A DNA stretch of 64,000 bases from Mesorhizobium waimense (GTDB lineage: Bacteria; Pseudomonadota; Alphaproteobacteria; Rhizobiales; Rhizobiaceae), in assembly GCF_003601975.1 (NCBI RefSeq), contig NZ_QZWZ01000009.1, positions 62,001-126,000 on the forward strand, written 5' to 3'. Each line of letters opens with the position of its first letter. Position 1 is the first letter of the stretch. The notes under the pieces are model-generated. The model worked only from the letters and a program-made list of their open reading frames with translations. It was not told the origin of the DNA and ran no database searches. Position numbers and translations under genes: made by a program. Of the stretch, positions 1 to 7,350 are shown one piece after another.

Positions 1-2
1 GC

Positions 3-221
3 GCTACCGAACTGAAGAACCGGGAAAAGCTCGCGCCGTCGACCATAAGGCGCATGGTCAGTTACTTCGCCCGCCACGAGGTCGACCAGCGCGGCAAGAA
101 CTACGGCAATTCGAAAAACCCGTCGGCCGGTTACATCGCCTGGCTGCTGTGGGGCGGCGACGAGGGCCGCGCCTGGGCGCTCGAGCTCAAGAAGAACATC
201 GGCAACGCGCCGGACATCTGA
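3..221 (+). CDS. C-terminal end of a phage-type protein (partial)
   Basis: The reading frame is open from the left edge and ends at TGA 219-221, leaving 72 residues. The visible part contains RRMVSYFARHEVDQRG, then NPSAGYIAWLLWGG and GRAWA. I recognise this pattern from the tails of phage structural or prohead-protease-like proteins, in which a helical arginine-rich segment is followed by a Pro-Ser-Ala-Gly / Trp-Gly-Gly motif. No other phage gene follows on the right, so it is either the edge of a prophage lying to the left or an isolated remnant. The family recognition is from memory and the function is not established. The start is outside the window. Confidence 0.55.
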   Translation, partial: ATELKNREKLAPSTIRRMVSYFARHEVDQRGKNYGNSKNPSAGYIAWLLWGGDEGRAWALELKKNIGNAPDI

Positions 222-388
222 AGGTGAAGTACACGCAAGCAAGCGGGCCCCGAACCCGCCCCGGGACCCGCCGTGGAGTGGCTGACACATGCCGGCGCAG
301 CCGCCTCCGATGCCTTGCAAGCCCTCGATCCCCCGATCGGCGCCCCGCGTGGCATGACGCAGGGGTAGCATCTGGGCGCGGCCGCCTA

Positions 389-404
389 TGTGAAGCAGTT
401 CACA
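389..404. promoter_or_regulatory. Operator-like palindrome, copy 1
   Basis: TGTGAAGCAGTTCACA is a perfect inverted repeat (TGTGAA / TTCACA) with a 4-base spacer. A near-identical copy, followed by the same AAAGCC, lies at 2280-2295, so the two flank the peroxidase gene. It looks like a transcription-factor site, but it could instead be a short dispersed repeat. Confidence 0.4.
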
Positions 405-425
405 AAGCCGGAGGATTCCACGCCA

Positions 426-462
426 GGGCCGAAAATTCGTGACCGCGGGCCGAAATCTCGTG
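426..462. repeat. Short tandem repeat downstream of the peroxidase gene
   Basis: GGGCCGAAAATTCGTG (426-441) is repeated as GGGCCGAAATCTCGTG (447-462) with a 21-base period and two mismatches. Just after it, GTGCCCCG (460-467) can pair with CGGGGCAC (481-488), forming a hairpin 12 bases beyond the peroxidase stop. The hairpin may help terminate that transcript, although the T-tract is poor. Confidence 0.4.
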
Positions 463-499
463 CCCCGATTGAAACACAACCGGGGCACAAACACGCTGA

Positions 500-2182
500 T
501 CAGTCGCCGATCGGATTGAGCTCCTTGTCGGGATTGGCCGGATCGGCCGCCTTGGCGACGAACTTCAACAGGTCGGTCATGAAGAACGTGCCGGGCGTCG
601 CCGCGGGCAGGTCTGGCTTCCAGCCTGGCTTCGACAGGAAGGACTCCTCGTCACCCTGGACGAGGCCGACAAAGACCTCGCCGACGATGCGCGCGCCCAC
701 CGGTCCGAGCCGCTCGCCGCCGCCCTTCACCTGCGCTTCCTTCAGGATGTAGTACCAGAGCGGCGTGTTGGTGTGGAAACCAAGCGACTTCGCCACCAAA
801 CCGTCGGGTCCGGACGCGATCTCGTCCGGAGTGATCGGCGTGAAGGTGATCTTCTTGCGCATCTCCTTGGCCACCGCCTGGCCCGAAGGCAGGCCGAGGC
901 GCACGCCGCGCTTCAGGTTGCGGAAGGCGAGGCTCGCCTCCGGTCCGGTGGCGCCGGGCAGCTTGTGCAGGGCATCGGTCAGCAACGGGTCGAGCTGGTG
1001 CGAGAAATTGAACTCGAACTGCGAGGTGTTGGCCGGCGGCGGTAGTTCGAAGAAGCGCCGCCAGTCGATCACCCAGTTGCTCGGCAAGGTGCCTTGACCG
1101 GGCACGCTGCTGGACAGAGCGCCGGAAAGGTTGCTGAAGCGGAAAAGGGTCGCGAGCCTGGCTTCCGCAATATGCGGATTGGGTGTCCTGAAAATGCGGT
1201 TGTGGCTGTATTTCTCGCGCACCATCGAATGCCCCATGCGATAGGCTGCGGCCGAGAACTCCCACGGCATGAACGGCTTGGTCTTGAAGCGGTAGAACTT
1301 GCGGCCCTCCTGCAGGATCTTCGCCACGAAGCCCTTCTCGGTCAGCCGCTCGACCCAGTCGTGCAGCACCAGCCATTGATAGTGCCAGCGCACGGTGCGC
1401 GCCGCATCCTCGAACAGCGTGTCATCGGGCACCCCCTTGGCCTTCAGGTGATCGATCACCGCATTGTGGAATTTCAGGAACGCCAGGTGGATCTGCGCCA
1501 CCAGCAGGTTCTCGTCATTGCGATGATCGCCGATCAGCGCGACGCCTTGCATGTTGCGCGGCAGATCGTTGGGCAATTCCGGTACTTGCGGCGTCTGGGC
1601 CACCCGGTCGCTGTTTTCTTGCGAAGCCTGCGCGGTGCCGATCAGCAGCTTCGGCGAATCCACCGCGCCACTGCCGCCAGGGGCCGGTTCGCGCGCGAAC
1701 AGGAAGCGATGCGGACCGGGGCCGGCACCGTAGACACAATCGAGGTCGAGGCTCGGCGAGCGGAAGTTCTTCACCATCCCCGGATCGGCCAGCGCAAGGC
1801 TGAGCGGCGTCATGTCGAGCGTTATGTCGTGATCGACGAACTGGCCGAGATAGGTGAACCCGGACGGGATCTTCTTGTTGTCGTGTGGATCGGGGTTGGG
1901 CTGGTCGACCGGCGCCGGATCCTTCATGGCTTTTGCCAGCGTATCAAGGTCGGCATCGCTGGCGGTAAAGGGGGGCAAATCCTTGAACATGAAGTCGAAG
2001 AAGCCTGCGCCCAGCTTTCCGCCGGGCACGATGGCCGCCGCGGCACCGGCCTTGGCCTTCTTGGCCCCGGGCGCGGCCGCCGTCTTGGCGGCCATCGCGA
2101 CCTGTTCGATCGCCTTTTCGGCGAACACTTGCCGGCTGACAAAGCCGTGCCCAATTCTCTTTCGAAGGTTTGGTCCTGCCAT
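500..2182 (-). CDS. Animal-type haem peroxidase family protein
   Basis: The 560-residue protein belongs to the animal (XPO/myeloperoxidase-like) haem peroxidase superfamily. The distal-histidine motif GQFVDHDIT is at about residues 113-121. A DENLL..Q..FLKFHN segment and a helix with AYRMGHSMVR (about 312-321), which fits the proximal-histidine helix, follow. Bacterial members oxidise halides or small organic substrates with H2O2. There is no signal peptide. The N-terminus carries an Ala/Lys-rich low-complexity stretch at about 30-55. I chose the ATG at 2180-2182 because GGAGG lies 9 bases upstream; an in-frame ATG 12 codons further up has no such site. The gene stands alone, flanked on both sides by the same 16-base palindrome, which may be its operator. 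The substrate is unknown. Confidence 0.85.
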   Translation of the reverse strand: MAGPNLRKRIGHGFVSRQVFAEKAIEQVAMAAKTAAAPGAKKAKAGAAAAIVPGGKLGAGFFDFMFKDLPPFTASDADLDTLAKAMKDPAPVDQPNPDPHDNKKIPSGFTYLGQFVDHDITLDMTPLSLALADPGMVKNFRSPSLDLDCVYGAGPGPHRFLFAREPAPGGSGAVDSPKLLIGTAQASQENSDRVAQTPQVPELPNDLPRNMQGVALIGDHRNDENLLVAQIHLAFLKFHNAVIDHLKAKGVPDDTLFEDAARTVRWHYQWLVLHDWVERLTEKGFVAKILQEGRKFYRFKTKPFMPWEFSAAAYRMGHSMVREKYSHNRIFRTPNPHIAEARLATLFRFSNLSGALSSSVPGQGTLPSNWVIDWRRFFELPPPANTSQFEFNFSHQLDPLLTDALHKLPGATGPEASLAFRNLKRGVRLGLPSGQAVAKEMRKKITFTPITPDEIASGPDGLVAKSLGFHTNTPLWYYILKEAQVKGGGERLGPVGARIVGEVFVGLVQGDEESFLSKPGWKPDLPAATPGTFFMTDLLKFVAKAADPANPDKELNPIGD

Positions 2183-2279
2183 AGTCTCGTCCCTCCATTT
2201 TGAAATTCGACTATCCAAAATATTTGGTCAGATGCACTGCGTGACGAAAATCTATTAGCAGTTACTTTTTGCCGGACGC

Positions 2280-2295
2280 TGTGAAGCGGTTCACA
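2280..2295. promoter_or_regulatory. Operator-like palindrome, copy 2
   Basis: TGTGAAGCGGTTCACA differs from the copy at 389-404 by one base in the spacer and shares the following AAAGCC. It lies about 100 bases upstream of the peroxidase start, a plausible promoter distance for that minus-strand gene. The regulator is unknown. Confidence 0.45.
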
Positions 2296-2365
2296 AAGCC
2301 ACCGTGCTTCCCACCGCGAAGCGTCGCGATGACAAGATGGCGCAAAAATCTTGGTAAACGGGGAC

Positions 2366-2854
2366 TTAACCTTCCCAGGCGACCGGTATCATGCCCAACC
2401 GCTCGTAGAGCCTGACAGCGGCGGCATTCTCCACTGTGTTGGTCTTCAGGTCGACATGACAGGCGCCCCGGTCGCGGAAGGCGAGGAAGGCGTGCCGCAT
2501 CAGCGCCTCGCCAATGCCCAGGCCGCGCGCCTCGGGATGGACGGCGAGGTCTTTGACGAAAGCCGTTGCCCAGCAAAGTGCAGCAGCCGCCAGCCGCCCC
2601 TTGGCGTCGATGACGAGGAAACACAAAGCCGGGTCGAACTCGGCATCCTCGGAAATTCGTGCCCACCACTCGTCGAACGGCCCGTCGGCGCCATCGTCGA
2701 AGACGTCCGTCAGCAGAGCGTGCAGCGGCAGTGCATCGGCCGCCGCGAAACCGCGCATGACAAAGCCTTCGGGCCAGCGCGGCGGCAGCAGCGTGTCGTC
2801 GAGGATCTTGCGTAGCCGGATGTCGTCTGGTGCCGGCGGACGCGGTTCAGGCAT
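2366..2854 (-). CDS. GNAT family N-acetyltransferase
   Basis: The 162-residue protein has the GNAT fold signature: a beta strand FVKDLAVHPEAR followed by the pyrophosphate-binding loop RGLGIG (110-115), then the C-terminal motif with NAAAVRLYERLGM (143-155). GNAT enzymes move an acetyl group from acetyl-CoA to an amine; the acceptor cannot be predicted here. The start ATG at 2852-2854 lies 5 bases after the stop of the upstream transglycosylase gene, so the two are very probably co-transcribed. A longer upstream frame runs antisense-like through the transglycosylase and is not real. Possible targets are a cell-wall amine or a peptide, but the context alone cannot decide. Confidence 0.85.
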   Translation of the reverse strand: MPEPRPPAPDDIRLRKILDDTLLPPRWPEGFVMRGFAAADALPLHALLTDVFDDGADGPFDEWWARISEDAEFDPALCFLVIDAKGRLAAAALCWATAFVKDLAVHPEARGLGIGEALMRHAFLAFRDRGACHVDLKTNTVENAAAVRLYERLGMIPVAWEG

Positions 2855-2859
2855 CGCGC

Positions 2860-3798
2860 TCAGGCATCGGGCGGCAGGCGCCGCCGCGTGCGGTCGGTGC
2901 CGAGGCCGGTTGCTTCGAGCAGGCCCTTGCGCTTGGCGTCGTAGTAATAGCCGCTCTGGTAGAGCTGGTCGGCGCGCTTGGCATTGCCGCCCGACACCAG
3001 CCAGGCTCCGCGCAGATACTTCACCGCGTATTTCAGATTGGTCTCGGCATCGAACAGGCCGGCTGCCGGCCCAAGATAGCCCATGCCGCGCGCCGTGGCG
3101 TGCTTGATCTGCATCAGCCCCCAATGGCCGCGATTGAAGGCCTTCGGGTTGAAGGTGCTCTCGCGGTTGACGACATGGCGCACCAGGTCGACCGGCACCT
3201 GGTAAAGCGCGGAGTATTTCTCGATCAGCCGCTCGATCTCGCCGCGGGGGCCTGTCGCGTGCTCGGCCAGTGGGCCGGCCGGGGCAAGCAGGGCCGGGTT
3301 CTCAGGCACGACATAGGCGACCTGCTGGACGCCCGGCATAGCCCCTGTCTTGACCGTCTGTCCGGTGACCGGCATGGCCATCGCTGCCGTTGCATAAACA
3401 GGCGCCGTCTCGACCGAACCGGGGCTGGTCGGAGAGGTACCGGCCATCACCGCGGGCTGGGCGGCCAGCGGCGTCGGCCCGGCAAAAGCTGCCGCCTGGG
3501 CGGGCGCCGGCAACGGCTCAACGGCCGCCGCGGTACTGCCGTCAGCCGCCGCCACTGCGCTGCCATCGGCGGTAAGTGCTGCCGTCTGCACCGGGACCAG
3601 GCCGGACGATTCCGGCAGCACCGCCACCGTATCGGGCAGCACCAGCGTCGGGCTGTCATCGCTGGCAACTGCGGGCGCTGCTTCCGCAAGCGCGGGCGCC
3701 GCCTTCATCTGCGACGTCGAGGTGCAGCCGCTCAGGCCGGCCGCGACGATGAGCACGCCGATCGCAGAAAAGATGAATTTTGCTGGCAAGCCGCGCAC
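2860..3798 (-). CDS. Lytic transglycosylase lipoprotein (SLT domain)
   Basis: The 312-residue protein begins with a lipoprotein signal ending in the lipobox LSGC (Cys25), so it should be anchored in the envelope. Residues 30-180 are an Ala/Pro/Val-rich linker of low complexity. The C-terminal domain is a soluble lytic transglycosylase (GH23-like) with the catalytic Glu in NRESTFNP at about 210, followed by GLMQIKHATARGMG and the Asn/Tyr motif of TNLKYAVKYLRG. Such enzymes cut the MurNAc-GlcNAc bond of peptidoglycan to give anhydro-muropeptides. It is the first gene of a two-gene unit with the GNAT gene. The opposite-strand DNA-repair gene starts 160 bases away, so the promoters are divergent. 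Confidence 0.9.
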   Translation of the reverse strand: MRGLPAKFIFSAIGVLIVAAGLSGCTSTSQMKAAPALAEAAPAVASDDSPTLVLPDTVAVLPESSGLVPVQTAALTADGSAVAAADGSTAAAVEPLPAPAQAAAFAGPTPLAAQPAVMAGTSPTSPGSVETAPVYATAAMAMPVTGQTVKTGAMPGVQQVAYVVPENPALLAPAGPLAEHATGPRGEIERLIEKYSALYQVPVDLVRHVVNRESTFNPKAFNRGHWGLMQIKHATARGMGYLGPAAGLFDAETNLKYAVKYLRGAWLVSGGNAKRADQLYQSGYYYDAKRKGLLEATGLGTDRTRRRLPPDA

Positions 3799-3958
3799 GG
3801 GTCCGGTTCATCGGGTTGTTAAGAAGTCCTTTACACCAGCGCTTTTCCCCCGGCAATCCGGGCCAGGAGAAGGTTTTCGGGTGGTCGGAGCGACCGGGAA
3901 CTGCCATATTGTTCCTGATTTGTGCTGAATACCCTCCCTTCACGGAAAGGAGCATGTC

Positions 3959-4528
3959 ATGGAAACCACCTCTCAAGCCGCCGCCGGCCATGCGGTCTTC
4001 GAGACCGTGCTCGGCTTCATGGGCATCGCCTGGAGCGAGGCGGGCCTGACGCGGCTCTGTCTGCCTGAGCGCAACCGCGACACGGTGGAACGTCGGCTGC
4101 TGCGCCATTCCGGCGTTGCTGCATCGGGTGAACAGCCACGCTGGGTCGCCGAACTGATCGCCTCGATCAAGGCCTATGCCGCTGGCGAGGACGTCGATTT
4201 CTCCGGCGTGCCGGTCGATCTTGCCGGCGTCGACGATTTCCGCCTCGCCATCTATGACGCGGCGCGAAAACTCAGCTATGGCGAAACCACCACCTATGGC
4301 GAACTGGCCAAGCGCGCCGGCCATGCCGGCTTGCCCCGCGAAACCGGTGCGGCGCTTGGCGCCAACCCGGTGCCGCTGGTCATCCCGTGCCACCGCATCC
4401 TTGCCGCCGGCGGCAAGATCGGCGGTTTTTCGGCGCCTGGCGGCTCGGCCACCAAGGAAAAGATGCTGGCCATGGAAGGCGTGCGCGTCGGCCCGCCGCC
4501 GGCCACGCAGGCTTCGTTCGGGTTCTGA
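3959..4528 (+). CDS. ogt: Methylated-DNA--protein-cysteine S-methyltransferase
   Basis: The 189-residue protein has the invariant PCHRI active-site motif (acceptor Cys144) preceded by the helix-turn-helix region YGETTTYGELAKRAG and the Asn-containing ALGANPVPLVIPC. It repairs O6-alkylguanine or O4-alkylthymine in DNA by irreversible transfer of the alkyl group to the cysteine. Its length fits an Ogt-type protein without an Ada N-terminal domain. The ATG has AAAGGAG about 7 bases upstream. It is transcribed divergently from the transglycosylase gene. The N-terminal domain (1-75) is diverged but contains the expected GLTRLCLPERN segment. Confidence 0.92.
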   Translation: METTSQAAAGHAVFETVLGFMGIAWSEAGLTRLCLPERNRDTVERRLLRHSGVAASGEQPRWVAELIASIKAYAAGEDVDFSGVPVDLAGVDDFRLAIYDAARKLSYGETTTYGELAKRAGHAGLPRETGAALGANPVPLVIPCHRILAAGGKIGGFSAPGGSATKEKMLAMEGVRVGPPPATQASFGF

Positions 4529-4586
4529 GACGGCCCGACTGTCGGTCCGGAACGAGATGGCAGGCCTGACAACCGCCGCCGGTTCT

Positions 4587-4910
4587 CTAGTTCTGCAGCA
4601 GGCGACGGCGGAAGTGCCGGAACTCCGGTCGCTTGCAGATATAGACGGGGCAGGATTTCGTGTCGGCGCTCGGCACGTAGGCGCGCGCCCTGATCTCGCC
4701 CATATCGCAGAAGCGCTCGCTCTGCACATAGCGGTTGTAGAGCGGCAGGCCCGGCACGCGCGCCGACTGGTAGCGCAGGATGACCGCGCCCTGGCGCGCG
4801 ATCGTCGCCTGCACCTTGCCGCAGCTCATGCGTGTCGGATCATAGCGCGAAGCCGCCTGCGCCGCGGCGGCCACCAGCGTCAGGCAGGCGGCAAGCAGAA
4901 TGGTTTTCAT
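4587..4910 (-). CDS. Small secreted protein of unknown function
   Basis: The mature part follows a clear signal peptide, MKTILLAACLTLVAAAAQA, cleaved before ASRYDP, giving a periplasmic protein of about 88 residues. It has five cysteines (SCGKVQ, RFCDMG, SCPVYICKR and neighbours), which suggests disulphides, and ends in a basic tail. I do not recognise a named domain. The start ATG at 4908-4910 is preceded by GGAGAG. A longer frame reaching 5060 would place the signal peptide internally and is rejected. It lies convergent to the ogt gene, so no functional link is implied. Confidence 0.75.
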   Translation of the reverse strand: MKTILLAACLTLVAAAAQAASRYDPTRMSCGKVQATIARQGAVILRYQSARVPGLPLYNRYVQSERFCDMGEIRARAYVPSADTKSCPVYICKRPEFRHFRRRLLQN

Positions 4911-5244
4911 GGCCCTCTCCCATACCCGATCGGTGCCCGCCGCATCGGCCCGAAAATCGCAATCGATTTCTCGGGAAGCACGATGCGCAGCCTCCAAAGG
5001 CACGCGATCCTGCCGCCACGTTTCCCATGCGATTGGGGCGGCCGTTGGACAATACCGCAATCACGCTCTTCTCACACAGTCTTGTTTTCGGTGCGGAAAC
5101 AGCCTATATGCCTCCCATTGATATTTCGGCCGATCGATCGGGCCTCGCGATCTTCGCGTTTGCTGACGTCTATCCCCAAAATCTCGATACCACCGGCTGG
5201 ACCTCGGTCCGGTCAAACTAAAGCAAATGTGAAGGACTATCGAA

Positions 5245-5457
5245 ATGGCAACTGGTACGGTCAAGTGGTTCAACGCCACCAAGGGCTTCGGCTTCATTCA
5301 GCCTGACGCGGGCGGCGCGGACGTTTTCGTCCACATCTCCGCTGTCGAGCGCGCTGGACTGTCGACCCTGGTCGAAGGCCAGAAGATCAACTTCGAGATC
5401 GAGCAGGACCGCCGCACTGGCAAGTCCGCTGCTGGATCTCTGAGCAAGGCAGCCTGA
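5245..5457 (+). CDS. cspA: Cold-shock domain protein
   Basis: The 70-residue protein is a single CSD beta barrel with RNP1 KGFGFI (13-18) and RNP2 VFVHIS (27-32), the aromatic surface that binds single-stranded RNA and DNA. Such proteins act as RNA chaperones at low temperature or in stationary phase. It is the first of three csp genes in the window and differs from the other two in having KWFN and a C-terminal end enriched in Ser/Lys. AAGGA lies upstream of the ATG. The preceding intergenic region of about 330 bases may be a long 5' leader, as is usual for csp mRNAs. A strong terminator follows at 5623-5650. Confidence 0.95.
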   Translation: MATGTVKWFNATKGFGFIQPDAGGADVFVHISAVERAGLSTLVEGQKINFEIEQDRRTGKSAAGSLSKAA

Positions 5458-5622
5458 TTTGGCGATAGCGCGCGCCGAACGAAGGTTCGGGGCGCGCGGC
5501 AAGTCACGGATGTACTGACGGTCGCGCGAGAAGCGTGCCGGAGCGGAAGGACCCCGACAAGCCGAAGCAGCGGATTGCTGCCGGCCCGGCCCCAACGCTC
5601 CCGATCAGGCTACCGGAATGGG

Positions 5623-5650
5623 AAGGCGGGATTTTATCCCGCCTTTTTAT
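5623..5650 (+). terminator. Rho-independent terminator after cspA
   Basis: AAGGCGGGAT (5623-5632), loop TTT, then ATCCCGCCTT (5636-5645) form a perfect 10-bp stem followed by TTTTA. It ends the cspA transcript about 165 bases past the stop, so that message has an unusually long 3' UTR. Confidence 0.85.
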
Positions 5651-5674
5651 TTGCCTGAATTTCAGATGCCGACA

Positions 5675-5740
5675 ATTGGCGAAACCGGCGACCCGGGGTT
5701 CTTCTCCCCGTCACTATAGGGGGAGAAGAACGCGCTGGCC
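5675..5740. repeat. TCTCCCC-type palindromic repeat, single unit
   Basis: GTTCTTCTCCCC (5698-5709) pairs with GGGGAGAAGAAC (5720-5731). The preceding ATTGGCGAAACCG is also found, as ATTGGCGAAATCG, in front of the right-hand unit of the element at 24591-24745. This marks both as members of one dispersed intergenic family. Confidence 0.7.
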
Positions 5741-5796
5741 GAACATTTCGCCAGTGGTCGACGTTGCTTGCAAAATCGGCAACGCACACCAACAAA

Positions 5797-6405
5797 TCAG
5801 GGCAGCCATGCCATCGCCACATGCCCCGGATCCGCCTCGACCCGCTTCAGCCAGGCAGCGACAGCCGGATAGGCATCGAACTGAAAGCCGCCCATCTCGG
5901 CCGTATGCGTATAGGCATAGAGCGCGATGTCGGCGACGCTGAACGCGCTGCCGGCGAAGAAGGCGTTTTCCTCCAGATGCCGGTTCATCACGCCGAGCGC
6001 CTTGTTGCCGCGCTCCAAGGTCAGCGCCAGCCGCTCCGGCGTCGCATCCCCAGCTCTTTCAGGGAAGGTCAGCAGCGCCTTGCGCACCGCGATGTAGGGC
6101 TCGTGGCTGTACTGCTCGAAGAACAGCCACTGATAGGCCAGCGCTCGCTGGTAGCGGTCGGCCGGCAGGAAGCGCGTGCCTTCGGCAAGATAAAGCAGGA
6201 TGGCGTTGGATTCGGCGAGCCGCCTGCCGTCGTCGAGTTCGAGCAGCGGCACCATGGCGTTCGGGTTCTTGGCGACATAATCGGCCCTGCGGGTGTCGCC
6301 GGTGTGCGAGCTCATCTCGACATTGGTGAAGGCCATGCCGAGCTTGGCCATCAACAGGCGCGGCTTGTAGCAATTGCCGCTGTCGATCATTCCGTAGAGT
6401 ATCAT
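5797..6405 (-). CDS. Glutathione S-transferase family protein
   Basis: The 202-residue protein has the thioredoxin-like N-terminal domain with the glutathione-contacting VPLLELDDGRRLAESNAIL (about 52-70), including the cis-Pro and the E-S pair. An all-helical C-terminal domain holds FSVADIALYAYT, the N-capping/hydrophobic staple motif. GSTs conjugate glutathione to electrophiles or reduce peroxides and act in the cytosol. The N-terminus MILYGMIDSGNCYKPR places Ser/Cys near position 9-12, so the catalytic residue is Ser or Cys rather than Tyr. It stands alone, downstream of the EAL genes on the same strand but about 85 bases away. The physiological substrate is unknown. Confidence 0.9.
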   Translation of the reverse strand: MILYGMIDSGNCYKPRLLMAKLGMAFTNVEMSSHTGDTRRADYVAKNPNAMVPLLELDDGRRLAESNAILLYLAEGTRFLPADRYQRALAYQWLFFEQYSHEPYIAVRKALLTFPERAGDATPERLALTLERGNKALGVMNRHLEENAFFAGSAFSVADIALYAYTHTAEMGGFQFDAYPAVAAWLKRVEADPGHVAMAWLP

Positions 6406-6489
6406 CGCCGCTCCTCACGCGTTCAGCCTGCAGCAAGGCTCTATCGCGGCGCAGACGAGGTCATCCAGTGATTTGTTTTGGCGTTCCCA

Positions 6490-7350
6490 TCAGCGCCGCT
6501 GATGCAACGGCACGACCTTGTTGTCCATGCCGAGCAGCGCCTCGATGGAAAGCGGCTCCTCGTTGAAGATCGTGCCGGCCAGCGCCGGCCGAGCGAGGTG
6601 GAATCCCTGCAGCAGGTCCACACCACCGTCGAGCGCCACGCGCAGATGCACCGATTGCTCGATGCCTTCGACCAGCACCTTGGCGCCGCGATCGTGCAGC
6701 ATCGAGACAAGCGGCCGGAAGAAGCGTTCGGCAGCGGCATGGCGGCAGAATTGCGCAAACCACGTGCCGTCGATCTTGACGATGTCGGGCGAAAGCAGCG
6801 CAATCCGTTCCTCGGTCGAATGTCCGGTGCCGAAATCGTCAATGGCGATGCGGATGCCGTGGCGGCGCATTTCATGGACCAGGCTGACAAGCACCTTGTC
6901 GTCCGCCGCCTGCTCGGTGATCTCGCAGACCAGCATGCCTGGATGGAGGTCGAAGTCGCCGAGATGCCTGGTCATCAGCCGGATTTCGGCCAGTGCGCGA
7001 CCGGGATGGTCGTTGATCAGCGGATTGTAGTTGAAGAACAGGTCGAGCCCTTCGACGCCGATGTTGCGGAAGTTCCTCAGATGCAGCATCCGGCACATCG
7101 TCTCGACGAACAGGCGATCCGCCGCCGCAATGCCGTCGAAGAACACCGGCGGGGCAACCGGCCTGCCGGCGCGGTGCGGCTCGATCAGCCCTTCAACAGC
7201 AACCGCGGTCAGCGTTCCGCTGCGCGGCGTGAAGATCGGCTGATAGGCGCTTCGCAGCCGGAAGGCGCCGTAGACGCCATACTCGATGCCGACCTCGTCG
7301 GCAAAGATCGCATCAGCGGCATTACGCCGCCTGTCCGGCCGCCCGCTCAC
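6490..7350 (-). CDS. Stand-alone EAL-domain protein, second gene of a pair
   Basis: The 286-residue protein is an EAL (c-di-GMP phosphodiesterase) domain with no sensor, REC or GGDEF part. The signature reads EGL (53-55) rather than EAL. The other residues needed for metal and substrate binding look present: FNYNP, CEITE, IDDFG, VKIDG, VEGIE and LQGF. Hydrolysis of c-di-GMP to pGpG is therefore plausible but unproved. The start is a GTG that overlaps the stop of the upstream paralogue (GTGA), so translation is coupled. The pair arose by duplication, since both proteins share YGVYG/WGIYTLQSA(Y/F)QPIF at the N-terminus. Confidence 0.85.
   Translation of the reverse strand: MSGRPDRRRNAADAIFADEVGIEYGVYGAFRLRSAYQPIFTPRSGTLTAVAVEGLIEPHRAGRPVAPPVFFDGIAAADRLFVETMCRMLHLRNFRNIGVEGLDLFFNYNPLINDHPGRALAEIRLMTRHLGDFDLHPGMLVCEITEQAADDKVLVSLVHEMRRHGIRIAIDDFGTGHSTEERIALLSPDIVKIDGTWFAQFCRHAAAERFFRPLVSMLHDRGAKVLVEGIEQSVHLRVALDGGVDLLQGFHLARPALAGTIFNEEPLSIEALLGMDNKVVPLHQRR

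Larger units (their letters stand above)
5458..5796. other. Intergenic stretch between cspA and the GST gene
   Basis: I see no gene here. It holds a GC-rich hairpin just after cspA (GCGCGC..GAAC / GTTC..GCGCGC, about 5468-5498), a strong intrinsic terminator (5623-5650) and a dispersed palindromic repeat (5675-5740). A GTG-started frame at 5535 runs straight through the terminator and is not credible. Confidence 0.6.

Noticed and set aside
1094..2203. Long plus-strand frame of 369 codons opposite the peroxidase gene
   Set aside because: It is antisense to a gene with clear catalytic motifs. Long opposite-strand frames are expected in GC-rich DNA.
5535..5942. GTG-started plus-strand frame of 135 codons after cspA
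   Set aside because: It runs through a strong intrinsic terminator and a dispersed repeat and is antisense to the GST gene. It has no family motif.
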